Source: a virus
Length of the DNA stretch: 20,360 bases
IMG/VR virus record: IMGVR_UViG_3300027983_000148
Span: 1-20,360 of that record
Direction: 5' to 3' (one strand)
Under the pieces are notes generated by a model. It was not told where the DNA came from. It saw only the letters and a list, made by a program, of their open reading frames with translations, and ran no database searches. Both the position numbers and the translations under genes were made by a program. Below are positions 6,270 through 14,428 of the stretch, piece after piece. The first letter of the stretch is position 1. Each line of letters opens with the position of its first letter.

Positions 6270-7769
6270 CTACGCTCCTGTTTTTGCTAATTCGCCCGGA
6301 TGATAATCGTCACATTTCCAGCACAATTTTTTTTCCGGGTCGTTCCCCGCCTGCCTGCATTCACCGTGCACACCGCACTGGTGCAGAATTCCGCCACCGC
6401 AACCGCATGACGGGCTATCCTCTAGAGCCATCCCCAGACTTACGCATGGCCGGGTTCGGACGGATTGCATCCGAGTAGCCATTTCTCGAGCCAACGAAAA
6501 GGCCGGAATCATCATCTGCGTGGTTGAGTCGTGCGGTTCTAGTGGGGGCGGGGCCGACTCATTCACAGACGCTACGCACTCTCGTACCGCCGCCGTCGGA
6601 AACTCCATGCCGTAAAATTGAAAAACCGGATCGCCGTCTAGTAGTCCAGTATAATTTGCTTGCATGATAAACGGATCAACTTCTTGCAGGACGGTCAGGG
6701 TGCCAAGGATCCAAGTCGGTTGCCCAAAAATTCGAGCGGCGATGCACATTGCACCGGTTCGGTTAATGGATTTCAAAATTATCTGATAAGTACCGAACGA
6801 ATTATTTCCGCCAAAAGCGTACTGAATTTGCTGAATATTCGTGTCGGGCGCTTCATCTGGGCAACCAATATTTAGAACATCTTCTTTCGTTTGGTGGTTG
6901 GGTGTAATGATTACTCCATCCCATTCGTAGCAACCGCAGCCAGTTCCCGCGGCGTCTCCGCAGTCAATTGGATTGTTTCCCATTTGCACGACCTGGGGAG
7001 TCCAAGCGTAGCGGGCGGCGGGAGTAATCAGGCACACCAGGCACGAATACAGTCGATGTATTCCCCCTCGCAAACTTCGCAACGCACATTTAGGCGCAGA
7101 CTGAGGGTTGCCTGTCGCACACCCGAAACGATAACTCATTAAAATAATTCTGGACTTTACATATTTTACTTCATCCGAGCAATCGACGCCGCTAAAAGTA
7201 GTGGCAGTTAACGCGGATTCGAAGTACCGAGCGAAATAGCCATCGCTTGCCGCTGATTCTGGCGTTTCGCTTAGTGCCATCGCCTGCGTGTTGCACTCCG
7301 ACCATAGCAGGGTGCCAGGCATTAGGCGCGAGGTGACAACCGTCAGAACCAACTGCCCCGGCGCCACGGCTATCATTGTTGCGTCTAGTTTTATTTTATA
7401 TCCGTGGTCTGTAATCCCGTGCGAAGTAGAGACTGACCCCGTGCCAACCCAAGTGTTGTTCAGCATTACGGTGTCGTCATAATTCGGGCTGCATCCGATA
7501 GGAAAAGTAAATTCACTAGGTGCGTATAAAAAAGTATCAACAGGAACACCGTCGCAGGCTTCGCTGTACAGACTATAAGTAACCGCGCCGGAAATAAAAG
7601 CTTCCCCGAGATAACACACTAAAGAGCAGGCGAGGTCGAAGCCTTTTGCATCACTAGCTTCTGGATCGCACAAGTTATAAGCTGGCTTTTCCACATGAGT
7701 TTTATGAAGATTGGCAAAGCCTGTGACTAGAAAAGAAGCGGGATCCGCCGGCATAATTATTGATGGCAT
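6270..7769 (-). CDS. Large tail-region protein with Cys-rich, zinc-binding-like C-terminus
   Basis: 499 residues. The first 420 or so are beta-rich with scattered cysteines (CSLVCYLGEAF, SCLVCLITPAARYAW, CGDAAGTGCGCYEWDG) and no family I can name. The last 58 residues form a distinct cluster: Cys442, Cys455, Cys457, Cys465, Cys471, Cys483 and Cys486, with His464 and His469 between (CGCGG, HQCGVHGEC, CWKCDDY). This spacing looks like a small metal-binding or disulfide-stabilised domain. I recall similar C-terminal modules (CGC...HxCxxHGxC...CxxCxDY) in Planctomycetes and their phages, but cannot check. ATG at 7769, 2 bases after the previous stop. Its terminal codons carry the AGGAG site of the next gene. 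Confidence 0.78.
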   Translation of the reverse strand: MPSIIMPADPASFLVTGFANLHKTHVEKPAYNLCDPEASDAKGFDLACSLVCYLGEAFISGAVTYSLYSEACDGVPVDTFLYAPSEFTFPIGCSPNYDDTVMLNNTWVGTGSVSTSHGITDHGYKIKLDATMIAVAPGQLVLTVVTSRLMPGTLLWSECNTQAMALSETPESAASDGYFARYFESALTATTFSGVDCSDEVKYVKSRIILMSYRFGCATGNPQSAPKCALRSLRGGIHRLYSCLVCLITPAARYAWTPQVVQMGNNPIDCGDAAGTGCGCYEWDGVIITPNHQTKEDVLNIGCPDEAPDTNIQQIQYAFGGNNSFGTYQIILKSINRTGAMCIAARIFGQPTWILGTLTVLQEVDPFIMQANYTGLLDGDPVFQFYGMEFPTAAVRECVASVNESAPPPLEPHDSTTQMMIPAFSLAREMATRMQSVRTRPCVSLGMALEDSPSCGCGGGILHQCGVHGECRQAGNDPEKKLCWKCDDYHPGELAKTGA

Positions 7770-7771
7770 CT

Positions 7772-8854
7772 TTACGCACCTACCATAACTTTTAGATTTG
7801 AAAGCGGAAGGTTGCGCGTAAGCATTGCGGGCGCATCTAATAAAACTTGAGACGGCCTCACCCGAAAATTCATCGGCATAATGTAACTGTAGGGAAGCCC
7901 CTGTTCAAACAAGGTCGTGAAATAGTTATATGTGGGGTCTGCCAATTCTCCATCGTTTTGCAAATACCAGCGGAGTCTTCCTATTTTCGGGCTAGGTATG
8001 CCAGCCGAGCCAGCGAGAAAAATATTGATTTCGAGTCCGATGACTTGCGCCGTTGGATTTGCGAGAGGGATTAATCCCTCATACTCCGGTAGATCGTTAA
8101 ACGGCATTTTATAAGCTTGTTCCCCATAAAACAGAACGAAAGATAATCCATCGAACTGACCGATAAGTGATTCATTAGAATCAAAAACTTGAAGCGGATC
8201 TTCAAACGGTAAATAATTTAGTTGGGTGGTTAGCGCTGTAGTCCGGTCGATTGGACTTTCGCCGTCCTCATAATTGACTTCAGTAAAATAAGGCTCATTT
8301 ACATTTTTATTAGAGTACATCCAGCCCGCCGGTCTTTTTACTGCGTCGGGGTCGTCTGGAGAGTAGGGATAGACGCCAGAAAATTCTAATGGGTCTAATA
8401 GCAGCGATTCAATATCTTCTGGGTCGGCATTTAAAAAATCGTATTTTAACCTGTTTTTTTTCAGTTTACTAATCGGTTTAAATTTGTGTTGCGTTAACGG
8501 AATAACGGCTAAGGTATTTTTGTATCGTGGGCCTGTAAATTCCAATTCGTACAGCGGAGGTAAACCGCCAAAACCACGCATTCCCCAGCTGTTAATATCA
8601 GATAAATCAAAGTAGTAATTAGGGAAAGATGTCGAAGGCATGTAACGGCGATTATAAGATTTCCCTAAAATGGTGCGGTCGTATTTAGGTTCGGGCACCC
8701 TAATTAAATTATACCATTGAGTGGAATTTTCTCTGAGCGTAGAAATAGAGGCGTTATCGAAAGTAACATAGCCAGTGCACACTCCTACCGGGGAAAACCT
8801 CCGGTTTTGCGAAAAACAAGTTCCATCTAATTTTATCCCGTATCCGTGTATCAC
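7772..8854 (-). CDS. Hypothetical large tail-tip or baseplate-region protein
   Basis: 360 residues, family not recognised. The frame is open up to a TTG at 8935, but GTG at 8854 is better: it forms GTGA with the preceding stop, has AGGGG 7 bases upstream, and avoids an 85-base overlap. The protein is aromatic- and Pro-rich (PSTSFPNYYFDLSD, SGVYPYSPDDPDAVKR, NYEDGESPIDRTT) with a late hydrophobic segment VIGLEINIFLAGSAGI and a C-terminus MNFRVRPSQVLLDAPAML. No catalytic motif is evident. Size and position suggest a tail-tip component. Confidence 0.75.
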   Translation of the reverse strand: MIHGYGIKLDGTCFSQNRRFSPVGVCTGYVTFDNASISTLRENSTQWYNLIRVPEPKYDRTILGKSYNRRYMPSTSFPNYYFDLSDINSWGMRGFGGLPPLYELEFTGPRYKNTLAVIPLTQHKFKPISKLKKNRLKYDFLNADPEDIESLLLDPLEFSGVYPYSPDDPDAVKRPAGWMYSNKNVNEPYFTEVNYEDGESPIDRTTALTTQLNYLPFEDPLQVFDSNESLIGQFDGLSFVLFYGEQAYKMPFNDLPEYEGLIPLANPTAQVIGLEINIFLAGSAGIPSPKIGRLRWYLQNDGELADPTYNYFTTLFEQGLPYSYIMPMNFRVRPSQVLLDAPAMLTRNLPLSNLKVMVGA

Positions 8855-9312
8855 ATTGTCACCCCTGTTATTTCGAGACGATATGAACAGTCTCCGCCGA
8901 AAGTATACCCCAGAAAAATTGTATTTAGCCCGCAAGTTGTTTCGCTGTCTGGTGTGCCAGTGGGTAAGGCCGGAACAATCCCAGAAACAGCAATTGACAG
9001 GGCTTGTTCGTGCGGTGTTGCCGTGTTTGTAATTCTTGGGTCAGTAACAATTAAATTGAAGGGAACTGCCGGCGACGATGACCCGGGCAAATAATTTACG
9101 GCGCAGGGATTAGGCCGGGTGAATATTACTGCGGTGGGTGTGCGTGGATACAATTCGCACCCCACAGTACCGATAGGAGAAGTGGAGTACCACACACCCG
9201 AAAAACTCGAAGGGTAACGCCCGTTCCATTTGCAGATGTATATGGCGTAATTTTGGGGCACAATGTCCGCTGTCGGATTAGCTGCAGGGTCGTAACAGTT
9301 GTAGTCTGGCAT
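8851..9312 (-). CDS. Hypothetical Cys- and Pro-rich tail-region protein
   Basis: 153 residues, unknown. Composition is unusual for a cytoplasmic phage protein: rich in Pro, Thr, Tyr and with several cysteines (in MPDYNCYDP, AIYICKWNG, VGCELYPR, PNPCAVNYL, TTCGLN, GDCSYRL), many near aromatic residues. It looks like a compact beta-sandwich. ATG at 9312, 3 bases after the previous stop with no clear ribosome site, so coupled translation is likely; the stop overlaps the next gene as GTGA. No signal peptide or membrane segment is visible. Confidence 0.72.
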   Translation of the reverse strand: MPDYNCYDPAANPTADIVPQNYAIYICKWNGRYPSSFSGVWYSTSPIGTVGCELYPRTPTAVIFTRPNPCAVNYLPGSSSPAVPFNLIVTDPRITNTATPHEQALSIAVSGIVPALPTGTPDSETTCGLNTIFLGYTFGGDCSYRLEITGVTM

Positions 9313-9315
9313 AAT

Positions 9316-9714
9316 TTAGATCGCTGAGTAGGTGACTCTTAAAACATTTCCCACGCATTGTACATTTTGCACCCCACCACCACCACCACCAGCGCTCACT
9401 AAATAGACTGGTATCCCAAGGTGGTAGCCGACGAACCAGCCAACATAATCGGACCCAACCATTAGTGTTTTGTCGTCAACTTCTTTTATTTTTATTGATT
9501 CTTGATTCGCCGTGGTGACTTCATCACTATCAAAAGTAAGCCGGATCCCAGTAGCGTAAGGCGTGCCGGTTGCGATCACCTTTACAACATGGTTATAACT
9601 GCCGGTGACTCTGGGCCTGTTAGGCTCTTGCCCCATCGGCTCCGAGGACTCAAAAGCCTTCACGACCTTTGCCAGCTTCCTTATCGATTCGTCATCAAGT
9701 GCGTAGCGGCTCAT
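9316..9714 (-). CDS. Hypothetical tail-region protein with poly-Gly stretch
   Basis: 132 residues of unknown function. A charged helix leads (ALDDESIRKLAKVVKAFES), then a Pro/Arg linker, then beta-rich sequence with YVGWFVGYHLGIPVYLV and a run of six glycines (109-114) before a final strand (NVLRVTYSAI). A helix, a barrel-like body and a flexible Gly arm would suit a small structural component. ATG at 9714 with AGGGG about 10 bases before it, 12 bases after the preceding stop. Same strand and packing as neighbours; I do not recognise homologues of known function. Confidence 0.75.
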   Translation of the reverse strand: MSRYALDDESIRKLAKVVKAFESSEPMGQEPNRPRVTGSYNHVVKVIATGTPYATGIRLTFDSDEVTTANQESIKIKEVDDKTLMVGSDYVGWFVGYHLGIPVYLVSAGGGGGGVQNVQCVGNVLRVTYSAI

Positions 9715-9726
9715 ACATAATTGCCC

Positions 9727-10659
9727 CTAAATGATCCTGTTATAAATTTCTGCCAACCATGTATACGAAACCGGTTTGTACTTTTTAAACCATATCAGGC
9801 CACCGTTATTTAGCGTGGGGTCTGTGCCCAATGGTAGCCGGTAACCAGCGTCGTCTAATATCACCCCGTTAGGTAGCACAATGCCTTTGTCGCTAGCCAC
9901 CTGTACAAATCCGGTTACCGCAATTTTTTCGCGGTATGAGTGATTTAATACTTGAATATCCCATGTTAATTCGTTGATCACAACCTCTATAGAAACTCTC
10001 CAGTATTTGATCCCGTTTTCGTAAACCCGCTTTGCACTCACTTTATCAAGCATCAGTGTTCGTGGGTCAAAGTCAAAGAAAGTGGAATTGTTCACCGTCT
10101 TTAACCGATGCAACCATTCGAGTGCGCTAAAACTTGCAGTGTTAAATTCTAAAGACATATTTAATATTGGGTCAGGCGCTTCAATTGGCGGATCAAATTT
10201 TTCTTTAAGTGCGTTGACATATGCTTTTGGCGTGTCACTGTAATCGTAGTACGCCACGGAACTAGATTCAGAAATTGAATAGCTTACATCGGTCGGCCGA
10301 TCAAGGGGGTTTTCTACTCGCTCTTGGGGGGCCGAGCCCTTTTGTTGGCTTGCTACTTCTGGGGTTTGTGGCGCTGTCGCTCCCGAGGTCGTGTCCATGT
10401 TCGATGAATAATTTACGGTCACTTTCCATAAATAACCATCTTCCATCTGGGTAGCATTTCTCGAAACGCAAAAGCTTTTGTTAGAATTGGGGTGAACGCT
10501 CCAGAGTTCCGGCACGCCGCTATATGCAATTGCCGTTACAGCGTCATCGCTTAAATTATCAGTCCGCACCATAAACACCCTGGCTAGAGCGGTTTGTCCT
10601 TTCGAGTCAACCGACCCGCTTCTCCCCTCAAAAAGTTCCAATACGCCGGTAACAGCCAT
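9727..10659 (-). CDS. Putative tail tip protein of unknown family
   Basis: 310 residues, no family I can name. The open frame extends to 10860, inside the tape measure gene, but ATG at 10659 has AGGGG upstream and lies 10 bases after the tape measure stop, so I use it. An N-terminal mixed region (GVLELFEGRSGS) is followed by a low-complexity patch (TTSGATAPQTPEVASQQKGS, about 91-110), then a larger folded part with PLDRPTDVSYSI and aromatic strands. The C-terminus (GGLIWFKKYKPVSYTWLAEI) is aromatic. In siphoviruses the gene after the tape measure usually encodes the distal tail or a minor tail protein; that placement is the only support for a role. Confidence 0.75.
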   Translation of the reverse strand: MAVTGVLELFEGRSGSVDSKGQTALARVFMVRTDNLSDDAVTAIAYSGVPELWSVHPNSNKSFCVSRNATQMEDGYLWKVTVNYSSNMDTTSGATAPQTPEVASQQKGSAPQERVENPLDRPTDVSYSISESSSVAYYDYSDTPKAYVNALKEKFDPPIEAPDPILNMSLEFNTASFSALEWLHRLKTVNNSTFFDFDPRTLMLDKVSAKRVYENGIKYWRVSIEVVINELTWDIQVLNHSYREKIAVTGFVQVASDKGIVLPNGVILDDAGYRLPLGTDPTLNNGGLIWFKKYKPVSYTWLAEIYNRII

Positions 10660-10669
10660 GACGGACCCC

Positions 10670-12919
10670 TTAGAATTGTGCTGTAATAATTGGGTTGTTA
10701 TTCGCCGTTGCGATTGCGATTTCTTGCAGGCGCAGATTTTGCGCTTCGGCGATTTCGTTGGCCTTTGCGGCGAGGCGTTCAAGACGCTGCTGCGCCGTCT
10801 CACTGCCCGTCTGATTATTAATTTTGAGAACCTGACTAGCGAAGGCGCTTGAGCCAGCAACCAACGCCCCGGGGTTTTTAATTGCTTCCGCCGCGCCTAC
10901 GGCTCGCTCAAGTTCGTCTGCTAGTTGCGCCGCACCCAACGCAAAACCACCCGGCCCGAGTAAATCAAGAGCGTTCATTTCGTTGAGTTGCTCTAGCTTT
11001 TCCCGGTAAATATCAAGCGGGCTCTGATTGTTAACAATGCCTTGCATCCACTCGGGAAGCTTTGCGTCTTTGAAAGGTGTCGAAAGATCCGGTGGTTTTA
11101 ACGAATCGAACTGAGCTTGAATCGCTAAAATAGAATCGCCGTATTCCTGATTCGTAATGAGTCCAGCAGCCAATTGCGAATCAAGCGAATTAAAGGCTTC
11201 AAGTTTCAACTGACTGATCATCAGCTCAAATTTTTCCACTGACATTGTTCCTAGATCCATCTCTCGCTTGAAGACGGCGATTGCGCTAGCTGTCGTGGTT
11301 TGCAAGCTTGTCAAATAATTGGTGCTGCCTATTTGGCCTTTTTTAAATGCTTTGTCAAGAATGCCAAAGGCTTCGCCAACATTGCCTAAAGCGTCCAAGA
11401 TCTTATTATTCCCTTTCAAACTTGTCTGCAATTTTGCCACAAACTGATTGGTAAAGCCCTGAGCTAAAGCGGAACCAGTATTGTTAATCGCATCACTCAT
11501 CGCCTTAATGGCTTCGGTCATTTTTGCTTTTATTTCTTCCGGATCAATTTGCGCTGTGCCACCTTCTGCAGTAAATGCAGTCGCAACCCCCCCCACTGTA
11601 CCGCCGACTAATGCTGCTGGCAATGCGCCGATACCGCCAAAAATTGCCGCTGCCCCAGCTGCTATTCCGGCCCCTTTAATTACACCACCTAAGATTTGAC
11701 CAAACTTTTCGACTCCGCCAACGGTCTCTATAATTTTGTTCAAAATATCGACCGCTGCCAACATAACCGACTGCATTGAGGCCATCACACTTTGAGCAAA
11801 ATTGACGACCACCGCGCGAATATTTTCAATGTTGTTGACGGCTGCGCCTGTTCCCATCGTCGTGAAAAACTGCACCAGACCCCGAAACGCCTGGAACAAA
11901 ACATCTCGAACTGTGCTTAAAACCATGCCAATGTTTTTGAGCGCTGGAACTAAGGAATCAAAGTTGTTTCTAAACTCTTTAACAAAATCAATTAAAGAAG
12001 TACTAAATCCTTTGAGATCTAAAGCGTCTACAATAGCGCCGCCAAACTCTGCAAAGAATCCTTCAATTTCGCCTGCGAGATTCGCATAAATACCTTTAAG
12101 CGTTTTCGATTGCGCCTCAGCTTGCAGGATAACCTTAGGATCATTTCTCATCCCGGAAAGTGCGTTAAGCGCATCACGAGAACCGACCGAGCCATTAGCT
12201 AGCATCTGCATTGCTTGGGCTGCCGTGACCGCTTGGCCTGTGACCATTGAAAGGCGCTGAGCCAATGCGTCGTAAACCGGTAGGCCTAAACTTGAGAGAG
12301 ACGCAAAATCAGACGCAAGCACCTCGCCACCGCCCAAAAGCCTAGACGCTACATCTCCTAGCTGAGTAAACACATCACCGGCTTTTGCCCCCGATGCGCT
12401 GGCGATCGCCCCGAAGGAGCTTACGAGCGTCGCCGTCGCGGAAGATGATGCGCCAATTCCTAGCAGTTTGGTGGCGAGATCGCCAGCGACCTGAGCTGCA
12501 ATCAATCCTTTATTGCTGATTTCGCCAAGCGCTGATCCGATTTGCTTTGCGCCTTCGACGCCGCTTAATCCTTGGATTCTTGTCAGCAGTTCCTCTGAGG
12601 TCGCGAAGGCTTCGATCGCACGATCATAGATTTTATAAATCCCGTAACCTGCCAGAGCGCCACCAATAACCGAAATCGGATTGGTGATGAGCTTGACTAA
12701 AGAGCTCATCATGGAACTAGCAGCCGATTGAGCTTTATTTTTTAATTTGACGAAAGCATTGCCCATCATGTCGCCAATAGATGCATCAAACTTTTTAGAA
12801 ATAACTTCGGAATTTTTTTGAAGATTATTTAAACCGCCACCGACGGCGTTAAGATTTTTGGTAAAGTCTTGAATCGACAATCCCATCGAGACTTCTAATG
12901 ATCCGATTGATTTTGCCAC
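10670..12919 (-). CDS. Tail tape measure protein
   Basis: 749 residues, the largest gene of the window. It sets tail length and is thought to help DNA delivery. The N-terminus (GSLEVSMGLSIQDFTKNLNA, then a helical stretch) and the Ala/Gly-rich region at about 100-290 with GDVFTQLGDVASRLLGGGEV and LANGSVGSRDALNALSGM match the tape measure domain. Hydrophobic segments occur near residues 80-100 and 409-453 (GAGIAAGAAAIFGGIGALPA), as usual for this class. The C-terminus is a long charged helix with NNQTGSETAQQRLERLAAKA. Start GTG with AAGGAG 6 bases upstream. At about 0.15 nm per residue the tail would be near 110 nm, an inference from the general rule. Confidence 0.93.
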   Translation of the reverse strand: MAKSIGSLEVSMGLSIQDFTKNLNAVGGGLNNLQKNSEVISKKFDASIGDMMGNAFVKLKNKAQSAASSMMSSLVKLITNPISVIGGALAGYGIYKIYDRAIEAFATSEELLTRIQGLSGVEGAKQIGSALGEISNKGLIAAQVAGDLATKLLGIGASSSATATLVSSFGAIASASGAKAGDVFTQLGDVASRLLGGGEVLASDFASLSSLGLPVYDALAQRLSMVTGQAVTAAQAMQMLANGSVGSRDALNALSGMRNDPKVILQAEAQSKTLKGIYANLAGEIEGFFAEFGGAIVDALDLKGFSTSLIDFVKEFRNNFDSLVPALKNIGMVLSTVRDVLFQAFRGLVQFFTTMGTGAAVNNIENIRAVVVNFAQSVMASMQSVMLAAVDILNKIIETVGGVEKFGQILGGVIKGAGIAAGAAAIFGGIGALPAALVGGTVGGVATAFTAEGGTAQIDPEEIKAKMTEAIKAMSDAINNTGSALAQGFTNQFVAKLQTSLKGNNKILDALGNVGEAFGILDKAFKKGQIGSTNYLTSLQTTTASAIAVFKREMDLGTMSVEKFELMISQLKLEAFNSLDSQLAAGLITNQEYGDSILAIQAQFDSLKPPDLSTPFKDAKLPEWMQGIVNNQSPLDIYREKLEQLNEMNALDLLGPGGFALGAAQLADELERAVGAAEAIKNPGALVAGSSAFASQVLKINNQTGSETAQQRLERLAAKANEIAEAQNLRLQEIAIATANNNPIITAQF

Positions 12920-12922
12920 GAA

Positions 12923-13246
12923 CTACTCCTTCTTTATCGTGCCAACCGCCATTGCCCAGGCTAAAACCGAATCTTCAAAAGTCGTTGCCTTTGGCTGTGC
13001 GTACCAGTCAGGAATAAAGTCACTTACCGTCGCTGCCTTTGCTCCTTTGCCACGCCATTGATTCGCCAGCAAACTGCAAATCTGCGCAGAGTGAATGTCT
13101 CCACGGTCGCCATCGAGGGGCTCGATTGTAGAGTACGCCAGCCATTCCGTTAGTTCGTGAGAATCAACCGTGTCTAATAGCTCGTTGACTGTTTTTTTTA
13201 AATGACTCGCCAGGCGAAAAAGAAACCTTCTCGCCGGGCGCTCCAT
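12923..13246 (-). CDS. Tail assembly chaperone, T-like frame
   Basis: 107-codon frame equivalent to the T part of lambda gpGT. The pattern VDSHELTEWLAYSTIEPLDG, followed by SAQICSLLANQWRGKGAKA and DFIPDW, is the usual signature of the T/DUF4035-like partner of tail chaperones. Its ATG overlaps the upstream stop as TAATG but has no ribosome site, so it is made either by the -1 frameshift (then joined to the G-like protein through one Leu codon) or by reinitiation. In lambda only the fusion exists; I expect the same here. The gene ends 3 bases before the tape measure start, and its last codons carry that gene's AAGGAG site. Confidence 0.82.
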   Translation of the reverse strand: MERPARRFLFRLASHLKKTVNELLDTVDSHELTEWLAYSTIEPLDGDRGDIHSAQICSLLANQWRGKGAKAATVSDFIPDWYAQPKATTFEDSVLAWAMAVGTIKKE

Positions 13247-13255
13247 TAGTTTTTT
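13213..13255 (-). promoter_or_regulatory. Programmed -1 frameshift signal (slippery site and hairpin)
   Basis: Heptamer A AAA AAC at 13255-13249, read in the zero frame as ..A AAA AAC followed directly by TAA. A one-base backward slip continues as CTA ATG GAG, exactly the frame of the downstream chaperone, giving a predicted fusion of 223 residues. Thirteen bases further, 13235-13213 fold into a 10-pair hairpin with two G-T pairs: GGCGAGAAGG, loop TTT, CTTTTTCGCC. The arrangement matches the known G/GT frameshift of lambda-like tail chaperones. The 13-base spacer is longer than the usual 5-9, and tRNA-Asn slips less readily than tRNA-Lys in E. coli, so efficiency may be low. Confidence 0.78.
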
Positions 13256-13593
13256 CTTGCGTCTTCAACCGCCTCGCCTGTCATGCCGTTGTGCTTACAG
13301 GCTGCGTCAAAAATTTTTCCCACAAGCGGCGCTGGCATATCGCCCACGAGGTCGGCATCGGCATCCGAGAAAACTCGTTTGCCGTCTGCGTCACTCACGG
13401 CGCGAATCACCATCTTTGCTCGGATGTTTTGCAGATTTGCGGTACCCTTTGCGTTACTAATTTCTTGCTCGATTGCGTCCCTTTCTCGTGACGAAATCAC
13501 GCGCAAGAATATTTTTCCGCCAAGCTCGGGAAGTTCTAACTCCCCAAGCTTAAAGGATTTTGCCGACTCCAATAAAACAGATCGATCTAACAT
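13246..13593 (-). CDS. Tail assembly chaperone, G-like frame
   Basis: 115 residues, functional counterpart of lambda gpG: binds the tape measure protein during tail assembly and is absent from the virion. Visible features: LGELELPELGGKIFLRVISS near the N-terminus, an acidic helix, and the C-terminal MPAPLVGKIFDAACKHNGMTG typical of tail chaperones of this class. Start ATG with AAAGG 7 bases upstream. The last codons are GCA AGA AAA AAC TAA, which contain a -1 slippery heptamer in the right phase, so part of the product is probably extended into the next frame. Confidence 0.85.
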   Translation of the reverse strand: MLDRSVLLESAKSFKLGELELPELGGKIFLRVISSRERDAIEQEISNAKGTANLQNIRAKMVIRAVSDADGKRVFSDADADLVGDMPAPLVGKIFDAACKHNGMTGEAVEDARKN

Positions 13594-13607
13594 TAAAAGC
13601 CTTTCGC

Positions 13608-14012
13608 TTAAGTAATGGAGTAAGTAACCAGACCGGTTGGCTTAATACCGATGGTGGCTTTTGCTGCGTTATCCCCTGCGCTGAGCCCGTCGAACTGCAC
13701 CTTAGTCACCCAGCCATCAAAAGCCACAGAGCCTCCGGTGGCTAAAGTTATAGAACACGCTTTTGCGGTTGTATAATCACTCATGTAACCAGAGATCGTG
13801 CTAAGGCCAGAGCCTGCGCCCACGATTACGGTAACAGACATTTCTCCACCATCAGCGAACCCCGGAATAAATTCTTTTGCGTGATCGTCTGAGGCAATGT
13901 TGGTAATATCAATCGTCCCTCGAGAAAAGCTCGGTGGCGTGATATCGGTTATACCGGTGAGCGCGGTGCCCCCGATAGATACAGTCGTCCCATAAGTTGC
14001 TACGGCGGCCAT
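13608..14012 (-). CDS. Major tail tube protein
   Basis: 134-residue tail tube subunit of the long non-contractile tail. The sequence shows the usual beta-barrel with small residues and the family segment DITNIASDDHAKEFIPGFADGGEMSV, where an insertion-type loop with Glu-Phe-x-Pro-Gly-Phe is typical. It ends with GIKPTGLVTYSIT. The strong ribosome site AAGGAG lies 8 bases before the ATG, suiting a protein made in many copies. Place between tail completion and the chaperone genes matches siphovirus order. Confidence 0.9.
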   Translation of the reverse strand: MAAVATYGTTVSIGGTALTGITDITPPSFSRGTIDITNIASDDHAKEFIPGFADGGEMSVTVIVGAGSGLSTISGYMSDYTTAKACSITLATGGSVAFDGWVTKVQFDGLSAGDNAAKATIGIKPTGLVTYSIT

Positions 14013-14023
14013 AGTTCGTCTCC

Positions 14024-14428
14024 TTAATTTTCTCTAGTTTGGATCAAGCAGTCCAGTACTACACGATAGTACAGACTGTCAGACCCATCGATTGTCTCGT
14101 TCCCATCTGCCTCATCCTCGACAGTCGAGGAGAGCACCACCACGCCGGCAGAAGTGCCGGTATAGCCGTCAAGCGAAGTTCTCACCGCTGAGGCGATTGA
14201 CTCAGCGTTGGCTTGCGAACTTGCAATAATATCAATCTGCATTCTTGATTCCGGGATCAAGCTTGCGCCCGAAAAAGTCGAGAAGCGAGTTGTTGAGATA
14301 CGCTGGTAAACGAGGTACGGTATGGTTGCGTCTTGCGGCGCTTTGCCCGGATAAATGCGCTGGCCGACTAAAGCCGTTACCCCATCAGTTGCAATCAAGC
14401 GAGCCCGCATTGCTTTTGCTACACTCAC
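14024..14428 (-). CDS. Tail completion protein, DUF3168-like
   Basis: 134 residues. It follows the DUF3168 pattern: N-terminal helix with a VTALVGQRIYPGKAP turn, IPYLVYQRIS, a strand with MQIDIIASS, a helix ANAESIASAVRTSLDG, and C-terminal YRVVLDCLI. Members cap the tail tube at the head-proximal end, as lambda gpU does. The start is GTG in a GTGA overlap with the gp10-like gene; the ribosome site (GGTGG) is weak, so coupling is likely. Position directly before the tail tube gene supports the call. Confidence 0.87.
   Translation of the reverse strand: MSVAKAMRARLIATDGVTALVGQRIYPGKAPQDATIPYLVYQRISTTRFSTFSGASLIPESRMQIDIIASSQANAESIASAVRTSLDGYTGTSAGVVVLSSTVEDEADGNETIDGSDSLYYRVVLDCLIQTREN

Noticed and set aside
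10660-10860. Longer start for the gene after the tape measure
   Set aside because: The extra 67 residues are an Arg/Lys-rich frame inside the tape measure gene; ATG at 10659 with AGGGG fits better.
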